Positions 17,656-26,614 of a DNA stretch of 64,000 nt are shown piece by piece (position 1 is the first letter of the stretch; every line of letters begins with the position of its first letter). The position numbers and the translations under genes were made by a program. The stretch is from an uncultured Oscillospiraceae bacterium (lineage in GTDB: Bacteria; Bacillota; Clostridia; Oscillospirales; Acutalibacteraceae), in NCBI GenBank assembly GCA_905192745.1, contig CAJJLZ010000002.1:120180-184179 (forward strand), read 5' to 3'. Under the pieces are notes generated by a model, which had not been told where the DNA came from, searched no databases, and worked only from the letters and a program-made list of their open reading frames with translations.

Positions 17656-19362
17656 ATGAAACCATCGTATCAGAAGTATATCCCGTTTCAGCAGATTTCC
17701 ATTCCCGACCGGCAGTGGCCGGGCCGCGTCATCGACAAGGCTCCGATCTGGTGCAGCGTCGACCTGCGGGACGGCAACCAGGCTCTGGTGGACCCGATGA
17801 ACCTTCAGGAAAAGCTGGAATTTTTCCACGCCCTGTGCGATATGGGCTTTAAGGAGATCGAGGTGGGCTTTCCCTCCGCGAGCGAGACCGAATATGAAAT
17901 CTGCCGCGAACTGATCGAGGGCGGCCATATCCCGGACGACGTGACCATTCAGGTGCTGGTGCAGGCGCGGGAGCATCTGATCCGCAAGACCTTCGACGCG
18001 ATCCGCGGGGCGAAGAATGTGATCGTCCACTTCTACAACTCCACCTCCACCCTGCAGCGCAAGGTGGTCTTTAAGCAGGAGATGCCCGGCATCATCGACA
18101 TCGCCGTCAAGGGGGCGAAGCTGATCCGCGAGCTGACCGAGGCTTACGACGGGGACACCAACATCCGGTATGAATACAGCCCGGAGAGCTTCTCCGGCAC
18201 CGAACCGGACAACGCGGTGGCCGTCTGCGCCGCCGTGATGGAGACGCTTGGTTCCACGCCGGAGAACCCGGTCATCCTCAACCTGCCGGATACGGTGCAG
18301 ATGTGCACCCCCAACACCTACGCCGACCAGATCGAATATTTCATCCGGCATCTGCCGAACCGGAGGAGCGCGATTATCAGCGTCCATCCCCACAACGACC
18401 GGGGGACCGGCGTGGCGGCGGCGGAGCTGGCCATGCTGGCGGGCGCCGAGCGGGTGGAAGGCACCCTCTTCGGCAACGGAGAGCGGACCGGCAATCTGGA
18501 TATCGTGACCACCGGCCTGAATATGTTCACCCAGGGAGTGGACCCGCAGCTCGATTTCAGCAATCTGCCCCGGCTGCGGGAGCTGTATGAGCGCTGCACC
18601 AAGATGCACGTCGGGGAGCGGCAGCCCTATGCGGGCGAGCTGGTGTTCACCGCCTTCTCCGGCTCTCATCAGGACGCGATCAACAAGGGTATGCAGTATA
18701 TGAAGGAATCCGGCACCGATTATTGGGAGATCCCCTATCTGCCCATCGATCCGGCCGACGTGGGCCGGCAGTATGAGCCGATTATCCGCATCAACTCCCA
18801 GTCCGGCAAGGGCGGGGCCGCGTTTGTGATGCAGACCTCCTTCGGCTATACCCTGCCCAAGGCGATGCATCCCGAATTCGGCGCGATGGTGAAGGCCGCG
18901 TGCGACAAGGCGGGAACCGAGCTGAACCCGCAGCAGATTTTCGATCTTTTCCGGACGGAATACATCGATGTGGACGGCCCGTACCAGCTTCTGACGCAGA
19001 AATATATCGACGAAAGCGCGGACGACGGCTCCAGCACCCACGGGCGGTTCCTGGGCACTCTGAAAAACAACGGTTTCCCGCCGGTGGAACTTTCCGGAAA
19101 GGGCAACGGCCCGATCGACGCCTTCTTCAACGCCCTGCACGGCGTGGGGGTGGACGGGTACCACTTTGAGGATTATTCCGAGCACGCGATTTCCTTCGGA
19201 TCGGACGCGAAGGCGGTCTCCTATATCCGCCTGACCGCGCCCTCCGGCAAAACGGTGTTCGGGGTGGGCATTTCCCACAACATTTATTACGCTTCCATCC
19301 GTGGGGTTCTGTGCGCGATTAACCGCTCCATCCGGCAGGAAACGGCGGAAACAGCGAAATAA
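17656..19362 (+). CDS. leuA: 2-isopropylmalate synthase, LeuA type 2
   Basis: A 568-residue enzyme joining acetyl-CoA and 2-ketoisovalerate, the first committed step of leucine synthesis. The N-terminal TIM barrel has CSVDLRDGNQAL and the HPHNDRGTG metal/catalytic motif, characteristic of the longer fungal/actinobacterial-like class. The C-terminal ~130 residues form the LeuA regulatory domain that normally binds leucine. ATG 17656 has AAGGAGG upstream. Expression is under the T-box leader; leuB follows. leuC and leuD are not in the window. Confidence 0.95.
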   Translation: MKPSYQKYIPFQQISIPDRQWPGRVIDKAPIWCSVDLRDGNQALVDPMNLQEKLEFFHALCDMGFKEIEVGFPSASETEYEICRELIEGGHIPDDVTIQVLVQAREHLIRKTFDAIRGAKNVIVHFYNSTSTLQRKVVFKQEMPGIIDIAVKGAKLIRELTEAYDGDTNIRYEYSPESFSGTEPDNAVAVCAAVMETLGSTPENPVILNLPDTVQMCTPNTYADQIEYFIRHLPNRRSAIISVHPHNDRGTGVAAAELAMLAGAERVEGTLFGNGERTGNLDIVTTGLNMFTQGVDPQLDFSNLPRLRELYERCTKMHVGERQPYAGELVFTAFSGSHQDAINKGMQYMKESGTDYWEIPYLPIDPADVGRQYEPIIRINSQSGKGGAAFVMQTSFGYTLPKAMHPEFGAMVKAACDKAGTELNPQQIFDLFRTEYIDVDGPYQLLTQKYIDESADDGSSTHGRFLGTLKNNGFPPVELSGKGNGPIDAFFNALHGVGVDGYHFEDYSEHAISFGSDAKAVSYIRLTAPSGKTVFGVGISHNIYYASIRGVLCAINRSIRQETAETAK

Positions 19363-19369
19363 AAAAGGC

Positions 19370-19398
19370 TGGACGGGAAGGAAAAACCGTATTACAAT
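19370..19398 (+). promoter_or_regulatory. Possible internal promoter before leuB
   Basis: TGGACG, 17 bases, TACAAT in the 117-base gap between leuA and leuB. It could give leuB expression independent of the T-box. Confidence 0.45.
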
Positions 19399-19479
19399 AG
19401 TGGTTGTGAAATCCGTGACAAAGCCGGCGCGTTCCGCTTTTCGGCGGCGCGGCGCGGAAATAAAAGGAGAGAAAAGGCA

Positions 19480-20556
19480 ATGAAAAACTACAAAGTAACC
19501 CTTCTGCGGGGGGACGGAATCGGCCCGGAGATCGTAGCCGAGGCGGTCAAGGTGCTGGACGCGGCCGGGAAGAAATACGGCTTTGCCGTCGATTATACCG
19601 ACGCCCTGATGGGCGGCTGCGCGATTGACGCGACCGGCGTGCCGCTGCCGCAGGAAACGATCGATCAGTGCCTCGCGTCCGACGCGGTTCTGCTCGGCGC
19701 GGTGGGCGGCTGGAAATGGGATACTCTGCCCGGCAACCTCCGCCCGGAAGCGGGGCTGCTCGGCATCCGCGGCGCGCTGGGGCTGTTCGCCAACCTCCGC
19801 CCGGCCAAGATTTACGGCCCGCTGAAGGGTGCCTGCCCCCTCCGCCCCGACATCATCGGGGACAGCATGGATATCATGGTCGTCCGGGAACTGACCGGCG
19901 GCATCTATTTCGGGGAGCGTGGCCGGAAGACGGTGGACGGCGTGGAAGCCGCCTACGACACGGAGTTTTACACCACGACGGAAGTGGAGCGGATCGCCCG
20001 CATCGCCTTTGAATCCGCCTGCAAGCGGGGCAAGAAGGTACACAACATCGACAAGGCGAACGTGCTGGAGTCCTCCCGTCTGTGGCGGGAGACGGTTCTC
20101 CGCGTGGCGGAGGATTACCCGGACGTGGAGCTGCAGCACCTGTATGTGGATAACGCGGCGATGCAGCTTGTCCGCAATCCGAAGCAGTTCGATGTGATGC
20201 TCTGCTCCAATATTTTCGGCGATATCCTGTCGGACGAAGCCTCTCAGGTCGCCGGTTCCATCGGGATGCTGGCCTCCGCCTCGCTGGGCGAGGGCAAGCG
20301 CGGCCTGTACGAGCCGATCCACGGCTCCGCCCCGGATATCGCGGGCAAGGGGATTGCGAACCCGCTGGCTACCATTCTGTCGGTGGCGATGATGCTGCGG
20401 TATTCCATGGATGAGATGGAAGCGGCCGACGCGATCGAAAAGGCGGTTGAGAAGGTGCTGGAGGACGGTTATCGTACCCCGGATATCTACACCGACGGCT
20501 GCCGAAAGGTCGGCACGGTGGAAATGGGCGACGCGGTGGTTGCCGCGCTCGCGTAA
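19480..20556 (+). CDS. leuB: 3-isopropylmalate dehydrogenase
   Basis: A 358-residue NAD-dependent decarboxylating dehydrogenase of leucine synthesis. Visible signatures are [11 protein letters not shown] at the start, the substrate-binding [21 protein letters not shown] region, the Lys of [13 protein letters not shown], and the metal/NAD motif [16 protein letters not shown] with a later [18 protein letters not shown]. Length is normal. The ATG has GGAGAG upstream. It follows leuA on the same strand and ends at a strong terminator. Confidence 0.96.
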   Translation: MKNYKVTLLRGDGIGPEIVAEAVKVLDAAGKKYGFAVDYTDALMGGCAIDATGVPLPQETIDQCLASDAVLLGAVGGWKWDTLPGNLRPEAGLLGIRGALGLFANLRPAKIYGPLKGACPLRPDIIGDSMDIMVVRELTGGIYFGERGRKTVDGVEAAYDTEFYTTTEVERIARIAFESACKRGKKVHNIDKANVLESSRLWRETVLRVAEDYPDVELQHLYVDNAAMQLVRNPKQFDVMLCSNIFGDILSDEASQVAGSIGMLASASLGEGKRGLYEPIHGSAPDIAGKGIANPLATILSVAMMLRYSMDEMEAADAIEKAVEKVLEDGYRTPDIYTDGCRKVGTVEMGDAVVAALA

Positions 20557-20565
20557 AAGCGAAAA

Positions 20566-20606
20566 AACGGTCCGGCGGAATTCGTTCCGCCGGACCGTTC
20601 AATTTT
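20566..20606 (+). terminator. Rho-independent terminator of leuAB
   Basis: A 15-bp perfect stem (AACGGTCCGGCGGAA with its complement) on a TTCG tetraloop, followed by CAATTTT. Confidence 0.9.
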
Positions 20607-20697
20607 ATATTCTTGATTGCGGAAAAGATCTTGTCTATTAGGTCAGATACACCCTGTTTTTCTTCGCTAAGTCTTGTATGCTTAGAAAGAAAATCAG

Positions 20698-20731
20698 AAA
20701 AAATCCACCAGAGAATATTTACTGGTGGATT
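20698..20731 (-). terminator. Terminator of the small RHH gene
   Basis: AATCCACCAG and CTGGTGGATT around a 10-base loop. On the minus strand a run of six T follows the stem. Confidence 0.8.
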
Positions 20732-20739
20732 CTAAGAGA

Positions 20740-20934
20740 CTATGTTTTTTGCTTATCGACAAATTCCACGTTGTCCAACGCGAACTTCAACGCCTTATTA
20801 ATCAGTTCATTCCTTGAACGGCCGCTTTTTACCACCAGTTGTTCCACGACCGTCAATACCTCGTTATCAATCCGAAGCGTAATGGTCGTCGTTTTTTCAA
20901 CTTTGGGAGTTACAATAAATTTTTTCTCAGCCAT
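20740..20934 (-). CDS. Ribbon-helix-helix (CopG/Arc-like) small regulator
   Basis: A 64-residue basic protein. TTTITLRIDNEVLTVVEQLV followed by SGRSRNELINKALKFAL is the beta strand plus two-helix pattern of RHH DNA-binding proteins, so a dimeric repressor is expected. It is AT-rich relative to its surroundings and divergent from the XRE regulator to its right. No toxin partner is next to it, though antitoxins often have this fold. Confidence 0.7.
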   Translation of the reverse strand: MAEKKFIVTPKVEKTTTITLRIDNEVLTVVEQLVVKSGRSRNELINKALKFALDNVEFVDKQKT

Positions 20935-20995
20935 CTTTCACAACTCCCCTTTGAATCTATTATAGTAGCAAAAGAACCAGCAAGTAAGAACATAA

Positions 20996-21019
20996 TTTGC
21001 AACTATTATTTATTGCAAA
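20996..21019. promoter_or_regulatory. Inverted repeat, candidate operator
   Basis: TTTGCAA, 10 bases, TTGCAAA. The right arm overlaps the -35 box of the XRE promoter, and the whole sits between two divergent regulator genes. Confidence 0.55.
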
Positions 21020-21041
21020 CCGAGATTTTATTCGGTATAAT
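21013..21041 (+). promoter_or_regulatory. Promoter of the XRE regulator
   Basis: TTGCAA, 17 bases, TATAAT. The leader of about 120 bases includes the inverted repeat CCCGGAAAA/TTTTCCGGG (21098-21142). Confidence 0.75.
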
Positions 21042-21170
21042 GAATACATAATAAAATGAGGATTCAGCATACAAATTTTACTCTTGGTATAATAGGACCC
21101 GGAAAAATTTTACTGTTCGTCTCTTGCTTTTTCTTTTCCGGGCTGATAAAATAAAAGAGAGGTGGATGGC

Positions 21171-21533
21171 ATGAGCGAGATCAACCGCCTGATTGGGGAG
21201 CGTATCCGGCTGTATCGCAAAAAGGCGGGACTGACGCAGGAGGCGCTGGCCGAAAAGGCCGGTCTGCACGGCTCGTATATCAGCCAGTTGGAACGCGGTG
21301 TGAAAAGCGCTACCCTCGAAACGTTGGAATGCATCTCGGAGGGGCTGGGTATTCGTTTTGAAATGCTGTTTGAAAACCTGACGGGGAAAGAGGACGTGTC
21401 CGACCCCGCCTATGAGTGTTATCAGCGCATTCTTCAGATGAATACCGAGCATCAGGTGATGATGAAGCGGATTCTGGATCAGCTTTTTTCCCTGTGGAAG
21501 GTGAACGGCTCGCTGTATGAACGTACCCACTGA
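21171..21533 (+). CDS. XRE-family helix-turn-helix regulator
   Basis: A 120-residue cytoplasmic DNA-binding protein. Residues 1-62 form a classic Cro/C1 HTH (GLTQEALAEKAG, then SYISQLERG). The C-terminal ~50 residues are helical and probably dimerise. GAGAGGTGG lies 6 bases before ATG 21171; a GTG nine bases earlier overlaps that site. The SinR-like form fits a regulator of sporulation or stress genes, but no target is visible apart from its own promoter repeat. Confidence 0.85.
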   Translation: MSEINRLIGERIRLYRKKAGLTQEALAEKAGLHGSYISQLERGVKSATLETLECISEGLGIRFEMLFENLTGKEDVSDPAYECYQRILQMNTEHQVMMKRILDQLFSLWKVNGSLYERTH

Positions 21534-21564
21534 CGGTAAAGATAGGCAAGATGGTAAGAGGACA

Positions 21565-21602
21565 GGAAACGGACGGGATGCCGCGGCATCCCGTCCGTTT
21601 CC
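21565..21602 (+). terminator. Terminator after the XRE gene
   Basis: An 18-bp perfect stem (GGAAACGGACGGGATGCC with its complement, two-base loop). The T run is poor (CCTTTG), so it may be partly a processing hairpin. Confidence 0.65.
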
Positions 21603-21828
21603 CTTTGTGCGGTTCCGCCTCCGCACGGAATTGTGTAAACGGTATAGTCAATTCACCGGAAAACCCGTCCGTCCCTGCGGTCTGTTTGCGTCTGCCCGCG
21701 TTAGCCTCCCCGGCGGGCGAAAGCCCGATCTCGCCGTCTGCCCTGACAGGCGACAAACCTTTCCGCAAACCCGGAACCGCTTTTCAAGGGAATCGGCTAT
21801 ACAAAACATCAAACAATGCAGGAAATGC
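21603..21828. other. Non-coding stretch between XRE and receiver genes
   Basis: I see no credible coding region, repeat or known RNA element in these 226 bases. Short open frames on either strand have no family-like sequence. Confidence 0.35.
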
Positions 21829-21857
21829 TTTCCATTTGTTAGCAATTAGTGTATAAT
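21829..21857 (+). promoter_or_regulatory. Promoter upstream of the receiver gene
   Basis: TTTCCA, 17 bases, TATAAT. Confidence 0.6.
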
Positions 21858-22036
21858 GACAAATGACGTTTGCGCGGTGTGACTCCCGGAAAGGGAAACG
21901 GACGGGACAATGGGAGTCGAAAAGCGGATGCGAACGCGGCAGAGGCCTCCGCTTCCCTGAACCCCTTTGCCAGACTCGAAGAGCGGTGTCGCCGGTACCG
22001 GACGCACCGGCGGCATTGCTGACGGAGGAATCCTTT

Positions 22037-22489
22037 GTGGGAATGCGGATATTAGTGGTGGAGGATAATACGATCAATCGGGAACTCAGCGCCGAATTGC
22101 TGCGGATGCTGGGCGCGGAGGTGGAGGTTGCGCAGAACGGCCGTCAGGCCGTGGAAGCGGTCCTCGGTCATCCGGCGCTGTATTACGACGCGGTTTTGAT
22201 GGATATCCAGATGCCGGTGATGGACGGGTATGAGGCAGCGAGACGGATCCGCGCCTCCGGCCTTGACCGGATTGAGGAGCTCCCTATTCTGGCTATAACG
22301 GCGGATGCCTTTGCCGAGGATATTCGGCAGGCGATGCGGGCGGGAATGGACGGGCATCTGGCCAAACCGGTATCGATGGAACAACTGCGGAAAGCGCTGG
22401 CCTGCTGCACCCGGCGGAAACGCCGGTTTTCACAGGAGGAACAGGACGCCGGAAGGGGCCGGGAAGAGAGCACACAGAATTCAAACTGA
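22037..22489 (+). CDS. Stand-alone receiver-domain protein (hybrid-kinase-like)
   Basis: A 150-residue protein that is almost only a CheY-like receiver: MRILVVEDNTINRE, phospho-acceptor Asp in AVLMDIQMPVMDG, Thr in LAITADAF and Lys in HLAKPVSMEQLR. These motifs are of the subclass found at the C-terminus of hybrid histidine kinases. The frame stays open upstream to 21863 and reads kinase-linker-like residues (LLTEESFVGM), suggesting this is a remnant or split-off domain. GTG 22037 is chosen because GGAGGA lies 7 bases before it. A strong terminator overlaps the stop. Confidence 0.7.
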   Translation: MGMRILVVEDNTINRELSAELLRMLGAEVEVAQNGRQAVEAVLGHPALYYDAVLMDIQMPVMDGYEAARRIRASGLDRIEELPILAITADAFAEDIRQAMRAGMDGHLAKPVSMEQLRKALACCTRRKRRFSQEEQDAGRGREESTQNSN

Positions 22490-22533
22490 AAATCGCCTGC
22501 GGCGGTATGTTTTCCGCCGCAGGCGATTTTTTT
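22489..22533 (+). terminator. Rho-independent terminator
   Basis: A 17-bp perfect stem (AAAATCGCCTGCGGCGG with its complement), then TTT. It overlaps the stop of the receiver gene. Confidence 0.92.
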
Positions 22534-22603
22534 GTGAAATCCGGGGGGCACGGTTCCGGAAGCGCCCGGTTTTCCGTTTGGCATCCCGCCCGCGCCCCGT
22601 GCG

Positions 22604-23554
22604 TCAGAACAATTCCCGCGGAAGCCGCACGTCCTCCCGGGGAATCCTGTCCCAGCAGAAGCGGGGGATCAATTCCCGGGGCGTCGCCGGTTCCGGCCGG
22701 TCAATCAGACCGGCGGCAAAGGCGAGCCGCCCCACGATATCCGGCGCGTCAAGCCCCCGCTTCCGGAGCGCATCCAGACTAAGGTCTCGGTCCCGCTTGG
22801 AAAGGCGGCGGCCGTCCGGCGCAAGCAGCAGCGGGGTGTGGAAGAAGCGGGGAGGCGTCAGGCCCAGCAGCCGGTACAGAAGAAGCTGGCGGGGGGTGGA
22901 GAGAAGCAGGTCCCGCCCCCGCACCACCTGAGTTATCTCCATCGCCGCGTCGTCCGCCACCACCGCGAGTTGATAGGCGAACACGCCGTCCGACCGGCGG
23001 AGGATGAAATCCCCGCATTCGGAGGGGAGAAATTGCCGGACGGGGCCGTAATGTCCGTCGGTGAAGGCGATGGTTTCCTCCGGCACCCGGAGACGGAGCG
23101 CGGGGGCGCGCACGCGGGAACGCTCTTCGGCCTCCGCCGGGGAAAGTCCACGGCACCGTCCGTCGTAAACCGGCTCGCCGTCGGCGGCATGGGGCGCGTC
23201 GGCGGCATGAAGCTCGGCGCGGGTGCAGAAGCAGGGATATACCAGCCCCTGCGCCCCCAGCCGGTCCAGCAGGGCGGCGTACCGCTGTGTGCATTCCTGC
23301 TGATAATAGGGCGGGTGGGGGCCGCCCCGGCTTCCTCCCTCGTCCCAGTCCAACCCGAGGAAACGCAGGTCCTGCTCCAGCCGGTCGGCATATTCCTTCC
23401 GGCTCCGGGCGGGATCGAGGTCTTCGATCCGCAGCACCATCCGCCCGCCGGCCGACCGGGCCGACAGCCAGGCCAGCAGGGCGCAGAACAGGTTCCCCAG
23501 ATGCAGCCGCCCGCTGGGCGTGGGCGCGAACCGCCCCACAACGCCGGGTTCCAT
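22604..23554 (-). CDS. gluQ: Glutamyl-Q tRNA(Asp) synthetase-like protein
   Basis: A 316-residue truncated GluRS paralogue. It has the class I start GRFAPTPSGRLHLGN and the KMSKS-like RRLSKRD, but only the catalytic half and no anticodon-binding domain. The CFC...Y(x)3C pattern (YPCFCTRAEL, VYDGRCRG) fits the zinc site of GluQ-RS, which attaches glutamate to queuosine in tRNA-Asp. ATG 23554 is preceded by GGGAGGGACGG on the minus strand. This enzyme is best known from Proteobacteria and is less common in Clostridia. A degenerate GluRS of other function remains possible. Confidence 0.82.
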   Translation of the reverse strand: MEPGVVGRFAPTPSGRLHLGNLFCALLAWLSARSAGGRMVLRIEDLDPARSRKEYADRLEQDLRFLGLDWDEGGSRGGPHPPYYQQECTQRYAALLDRLGAQGLVYPCFCTRAELHAADAPHAADGEPVYDGRCRGLSPAEAEERSRVRAPALRLRVPEETIAFTDGHYGPVRQFLPSECGDFILRRSDGVFAYQLAVVADDAAMEITQVVRGRDLLLSTPRQLLLYRLLGLTPPRFFHTPLLLAPDGRRLSKRDRDLSLDALRKRGLDAPDIVGRLAFAAGLIDRPEPATPRELIPRFCWDRIPREDVRLPRELF

Positions 23555-23899
23555 AAGCCGTCCCTCCCTGCAAATTCCAAGCCGCTTTTTCAAGTCCGTT
23601 GACGATACCAGTATTATAGACCGTCCCCCCTTTGGTTGTCCAGAGCGGGATGTGCAAAAAGGGAGGGGACGGCCTTCGCCGAAAATTGCCAAAAGGCACG
23701 GGGGACGACGGCGGGCGGCTTTTTTCGCCGGAAAAACGCAGGAAATACGCTCCATATCCGACAGAAAAGCCGGGAACGCCGCCCTATAATAAAGATTGTC
23801 GCCGTATAGAAATCGGCCGGACGGCGGAGGCTTCCGGGGATGGCTCCGGAGGCAGGGCGGGACAAGCCCCGGGATCGTCCGGTTCATTGAAAAAGCAGG
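23555..23899. other. Intergenic region between divergent gluQ and spoIIE
   Basis: This 345-base stretch must hold both promoters. A TATAAT on the minus strand (23613-23618) could serve gluQ and a TATAAT on the plus strand (about 23786-23791) could serve spoIIE, but neither has a good -35 box. No coding sequence is evident. Confidence 0.4.
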
Positions 23900-26311
23900 A
23901 TGGTGAGGATGTTGAAACAAAAGGCATATGCGGGCGCGGGGGACGGACAGGCCCGCGGGACTGTCCGGGAAAGGAACCCGGGCGGCGCCGGAAACGGAAC
24001 GGCACTGGACAATGCGTCCCGTCAGCTGGCGCTGGTAGTGGTGTGGCTTCTGCTGGGGCTGATTATGCCCCGGGCGGGGGTGTACGGGGGGCTGGCGCCC
24101 TTTGGGGTGAGCTTTGCCGCCGCCGTCCCCGGCGCGGGGGCGATGGCGGCGTACATAGGCGCAGTGGTAGGCTATCTTCTGCCAGGGGGGACGGCCGCGC
24201 CGATGCGGTATATCGCCGCGTTGGTGGCGGTGGCCGGGATCAAATGGTCGCTCAGCGGCATCCGTTCGGTATCCCGTCATCCGGTTTTTGCCCCGGCGCT
24301 GTCCTTTCTGTCGGTGGCGGCTACAGGGCTGGCTCTGTCCGCCGTCGGCGGGCTGGACGCCTCCGATGTGCTGTTGGCGCTGGCGGAGGGACTGCTGGCC
24401 GGCGGTTCGGCCTATTTCTTCGCCACGACGGTGAATCTGTTGGAAAGCGCGCCCCTGCACGGGGTGATGACCGCACAGGAACAGGCGAGCGCGGTGACGG
24501 CCGGGGCGGTGGTGCTGATGGCGGCTGCCGGCTTCAGCTTCAGCGGGATTTCCCCCGGACGGATGATCGCGGTGGTCCTTGTCCTTTTGCTCGCCCGCTC
24601 CGGCAAGGAGCAGGGGGGAAGCATCGCGGGGATTGTGCTTGGTCTGGCAATGGCGATGAGCTCTACCGATCATCTGTATCTGGCGGTGGCGTATGCTTTC
24701 GGCGGCCTGATGGCGGGCATCTTTGCCCGCTTCGGCCGGTTTGCCTCCGCCGGCGCGTTTGTGATCGCCAACCTGATCGTGACCGTCGGGGCGGGCGAGG
24801 GGACGGCCGCGGTGGTCGGCATCTATGAGGCGGCGGGCGCGTCCATTATTTTTGTCGCCCTCCCCGCCGCGGTGGATCGGAAGATCAACCGCCTTTTCGT
24901 CAGCGCCCGGGATATTCCTTCGGTGGAGGGACTGCGCCGGTCGGTGGTACTCCGGCTGGATTACGCTTCCCGTGCGATGAGCGAGGTGGCACAGACGGTG
25001 GACGCGGTATCCCACAAGCTGGCGGGATTGAGCGCACCGGACCTCGGGACGGTGTACCGCAGTGTGTCGGACGATGTATGCCGGGTCTGCGGACTCCGCC
25101 TGCACTGCTGGGAAAGCCGCTTCAGCGACACCATGGCCGCCTTGAACGACCTGACCCCCGTTCTGCGGGAAAAGGGGCGGGTGGAGCGCGCCGACGTGCC
25201 CTCCTCGCTGGCGTCGCACTGCGGGCGGCTGGACGATGTTGTGAACCGGATCAACGCCGGCTATATCGAATATGCGGTAAGGGAAGGCGCATGGCGGCGG
25301 CTCGCGGAGATCCGCGCCGTGGTGACCGACCAGTTCGAGGGGATGTCCGAGCTGCTGGACGAGCTGTCGGAGGATTTTTCCCGGGCGGAACGGGTGGATA
25401 CCGAAGCGGCGGCGCGCGTCATCGCGGTGTGTGAGGAATTCGGCCTGATGGTGCAGGATGCTGTTTGTCTGCTGGGCCGGGGAGATCGGATGACGGTGGA
25501 AATCCTTGCTTCCGACGCGGGCGTGCGGCTGAATCAGAAAAAATGGGAGGCCGCCCTCAGCGATGCCTGTGGCCGGGAGCTGGATCATCCCGTGGTGACC
25601 CGGCTGGGAGATTCGGTGAAAATCGCTCTGGCGGAGATGCCGCAGTTTCAGGTGAGCCTCGGCGCCGCCCAGCTTCATTGTACGGGGGAGCGGCTCTGCG
25701 GGGACGCCTACGAAACTTTTACCGACGGTGCGGGGAACTGGTATGCGGTGCTCAGCGACGGCATGGGGAGCGGCGGCCGCGCCGCGGTGGACGGGGCGAT
25801 GGCCTCCGGTCTGACCGCCCGCCTGATTCAGGCCGGTTTCGGCCCGGAAAGCGTGCTGAGGATGGTGAATTCCGCCCTGCTGGTTAAATCGGGAGATGAG
25901 AGCCTTTCCACTCTCGATATTGTGGAGCTGGATCTTTTCACCGGCCGGATCGAGAGCCGGAAGGCCGGCGCGGCCCCCAGCCTGCTGTGCAGTATGGGGA
26001 GAGTCTCCCGGATCGATCGTTCTTCCCTGCCGGTCGGTATTCTGCGGGATATCGCGGCCGAGCGGAGCAGCGACACGCTGGTGGACGGAGATGTGCTGCT
26101 GCTCTTCAGCGACGGGGCGATGGCCGGTGGACTGGAGTGGATTGAGGAAACGCTGCGCGGATTCGATTCCAAGGCGGGAGACGTGCGAAAGCTGGCGGAG
26201 GAAATCGCCGCTGAGGCCCGGCTGCGTCAGGAGGAACGGGAAGACGATGTGACCGTCCTCGCGGTGCAGGTGAAGCAGAGAAACCGGTACGCAAAAGCGG
26301 CAAGAAAATAG
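23900..26311 (+). CDS. spoIIE: Stage II sporulation protein E, serine phosphatase
   Basis: An 803-residue membrane phosphatase. In sporulation it dephosphorylates SpoIIAA in the forespore and so releases sigma-F. About ten hydrophobic helices occupy residues 40-320, followed by a cysteine-bearing linker (VCRVCGLRLHCW near 395) and a C-terminal PP2C domain with VLSDGMGSGGRA, LFSDGAMAGG and REDDVTVLAVQV. Length and order match SpoIIE. The start is uncertain between 23900 and ATG 23909. It shows that the organism, or its recent ancestor, forms spores. Confidence 0.95.
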   Translation: MVRMLKQKAYAGAGDGQARGTVRERNPGGAGNGTALDNASRQLALVVVWLLLGLIMPRAGVYGGLAPFGVSFAAAVPGAGAMAAYIGAVVGYLLPGGTAAPMRYIAALVAVAGIKWSLSGIRSVSRHPVFAPALSFLSVAATGLALSAVGGLDASDVLLALAEGLLAGGSAYFFATTVNLLESAPLHGVMTAQEQASAVTAGAVVLMAAAGFSFSGISPGRMIAVVLVLLLARSGKEQGGSIAGIVLGLAMAMSSTDHLYLAVAYAFGGLMAGIFARFGRFASAGAFVIANLIVTVGAGEGTAAVVGIYEAAGASIIFVALPAAVDRKINRLFVSARDIPSVEGLRRSVVLRLDYASRAMSEVAQTVDAVSHKLAGLSAPDLGTVYRSVSDDVCRVCGLRLHCWESRFSDTMAALNDLTPVLREKGRVERADVPSSLASHCGRLDDVVNRINAGYIEYAVREGAWRRLAEIRAVVTDQFEGMSELLDELSEDFSRAERVDTEAAARVIAVCEEFGLMVQDAVCLLGRGDRMTVEILASDAGVRLNQKKWEAALSDACGRELDHPVVTRLGDSVKIALAEMPQFQVSLGAAQLHCTGERLCGDAYETFTDGAGNWYAVLSDGMGSGGRAAVDGAMASGLTARLIQAGFGPESVLRMVNSALLVKSGDESLSTLDIVELDLFTGRIESRKAGAAPSLLCSMGRVSRIDRSSLPVGILRDIAAERSSDTLVDGDVLLLFSDGAMAGGLEWIEETLRGFDSKAGDVRKLAEEIAAEARLRQEEREDDVTVLAVQVKQRNRYAKAARK

Positions 26312-26365
26312 GCGGCGCAAATCACAGCACAATGTTCCATTGTTCAGCAGACAGGAATTAAAGGA

Positions 26366-26421
26366 AAACGGCGCGGCCCGCTCTGTCCATATCGGCAGAC
26401 GGCCGTGCCGTTTCCTTTATT
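26366..26421 (+). terminator. Terminator after spoIIE
   Basis: AAACGGCGCGGCC pairs with GGCCGTGCCGTTT around a 22-base loop with one G-T pair, followed by CCTTTATT. Confidence 0.7.
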
Positions 26422-26460
26422 GGCGGGGAGAAATCGGCGGCGCTGAAAGAAAGGGGCGGC

Positions 26461-26489
26461 TTGACATATTCCAAAGGATGTGCTATAGT
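26461..26489 (+). promoter_or_regulatory. Promoter of the degV-family gene
   Basis: TTGACA, 17 bases, TATAGT. The AT-rich leader to the start codon is about 120 bases. Confidence 0.8.
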
Positions 26490-26614
26490 ATCCATCGAAA
26501 TTATTTGATAATCAAAATATAAGAGAGTCAAACAAATTGACTTCCGGTTGATTTTCGAATATCCAAGCCGATAAACGGTTATCCAGACCGTTTCGGTTGA
26601 CAGGAGGAAAGACA

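Noticed and set aside
22604..26332. A 1,242-codon minus-strand frame joining gluQ with the antisense of spoIIE
   Set aside because: Only the first part downstream of ATG 23554 matches a family, and SpoIIE on the plus strand is unmistakable.
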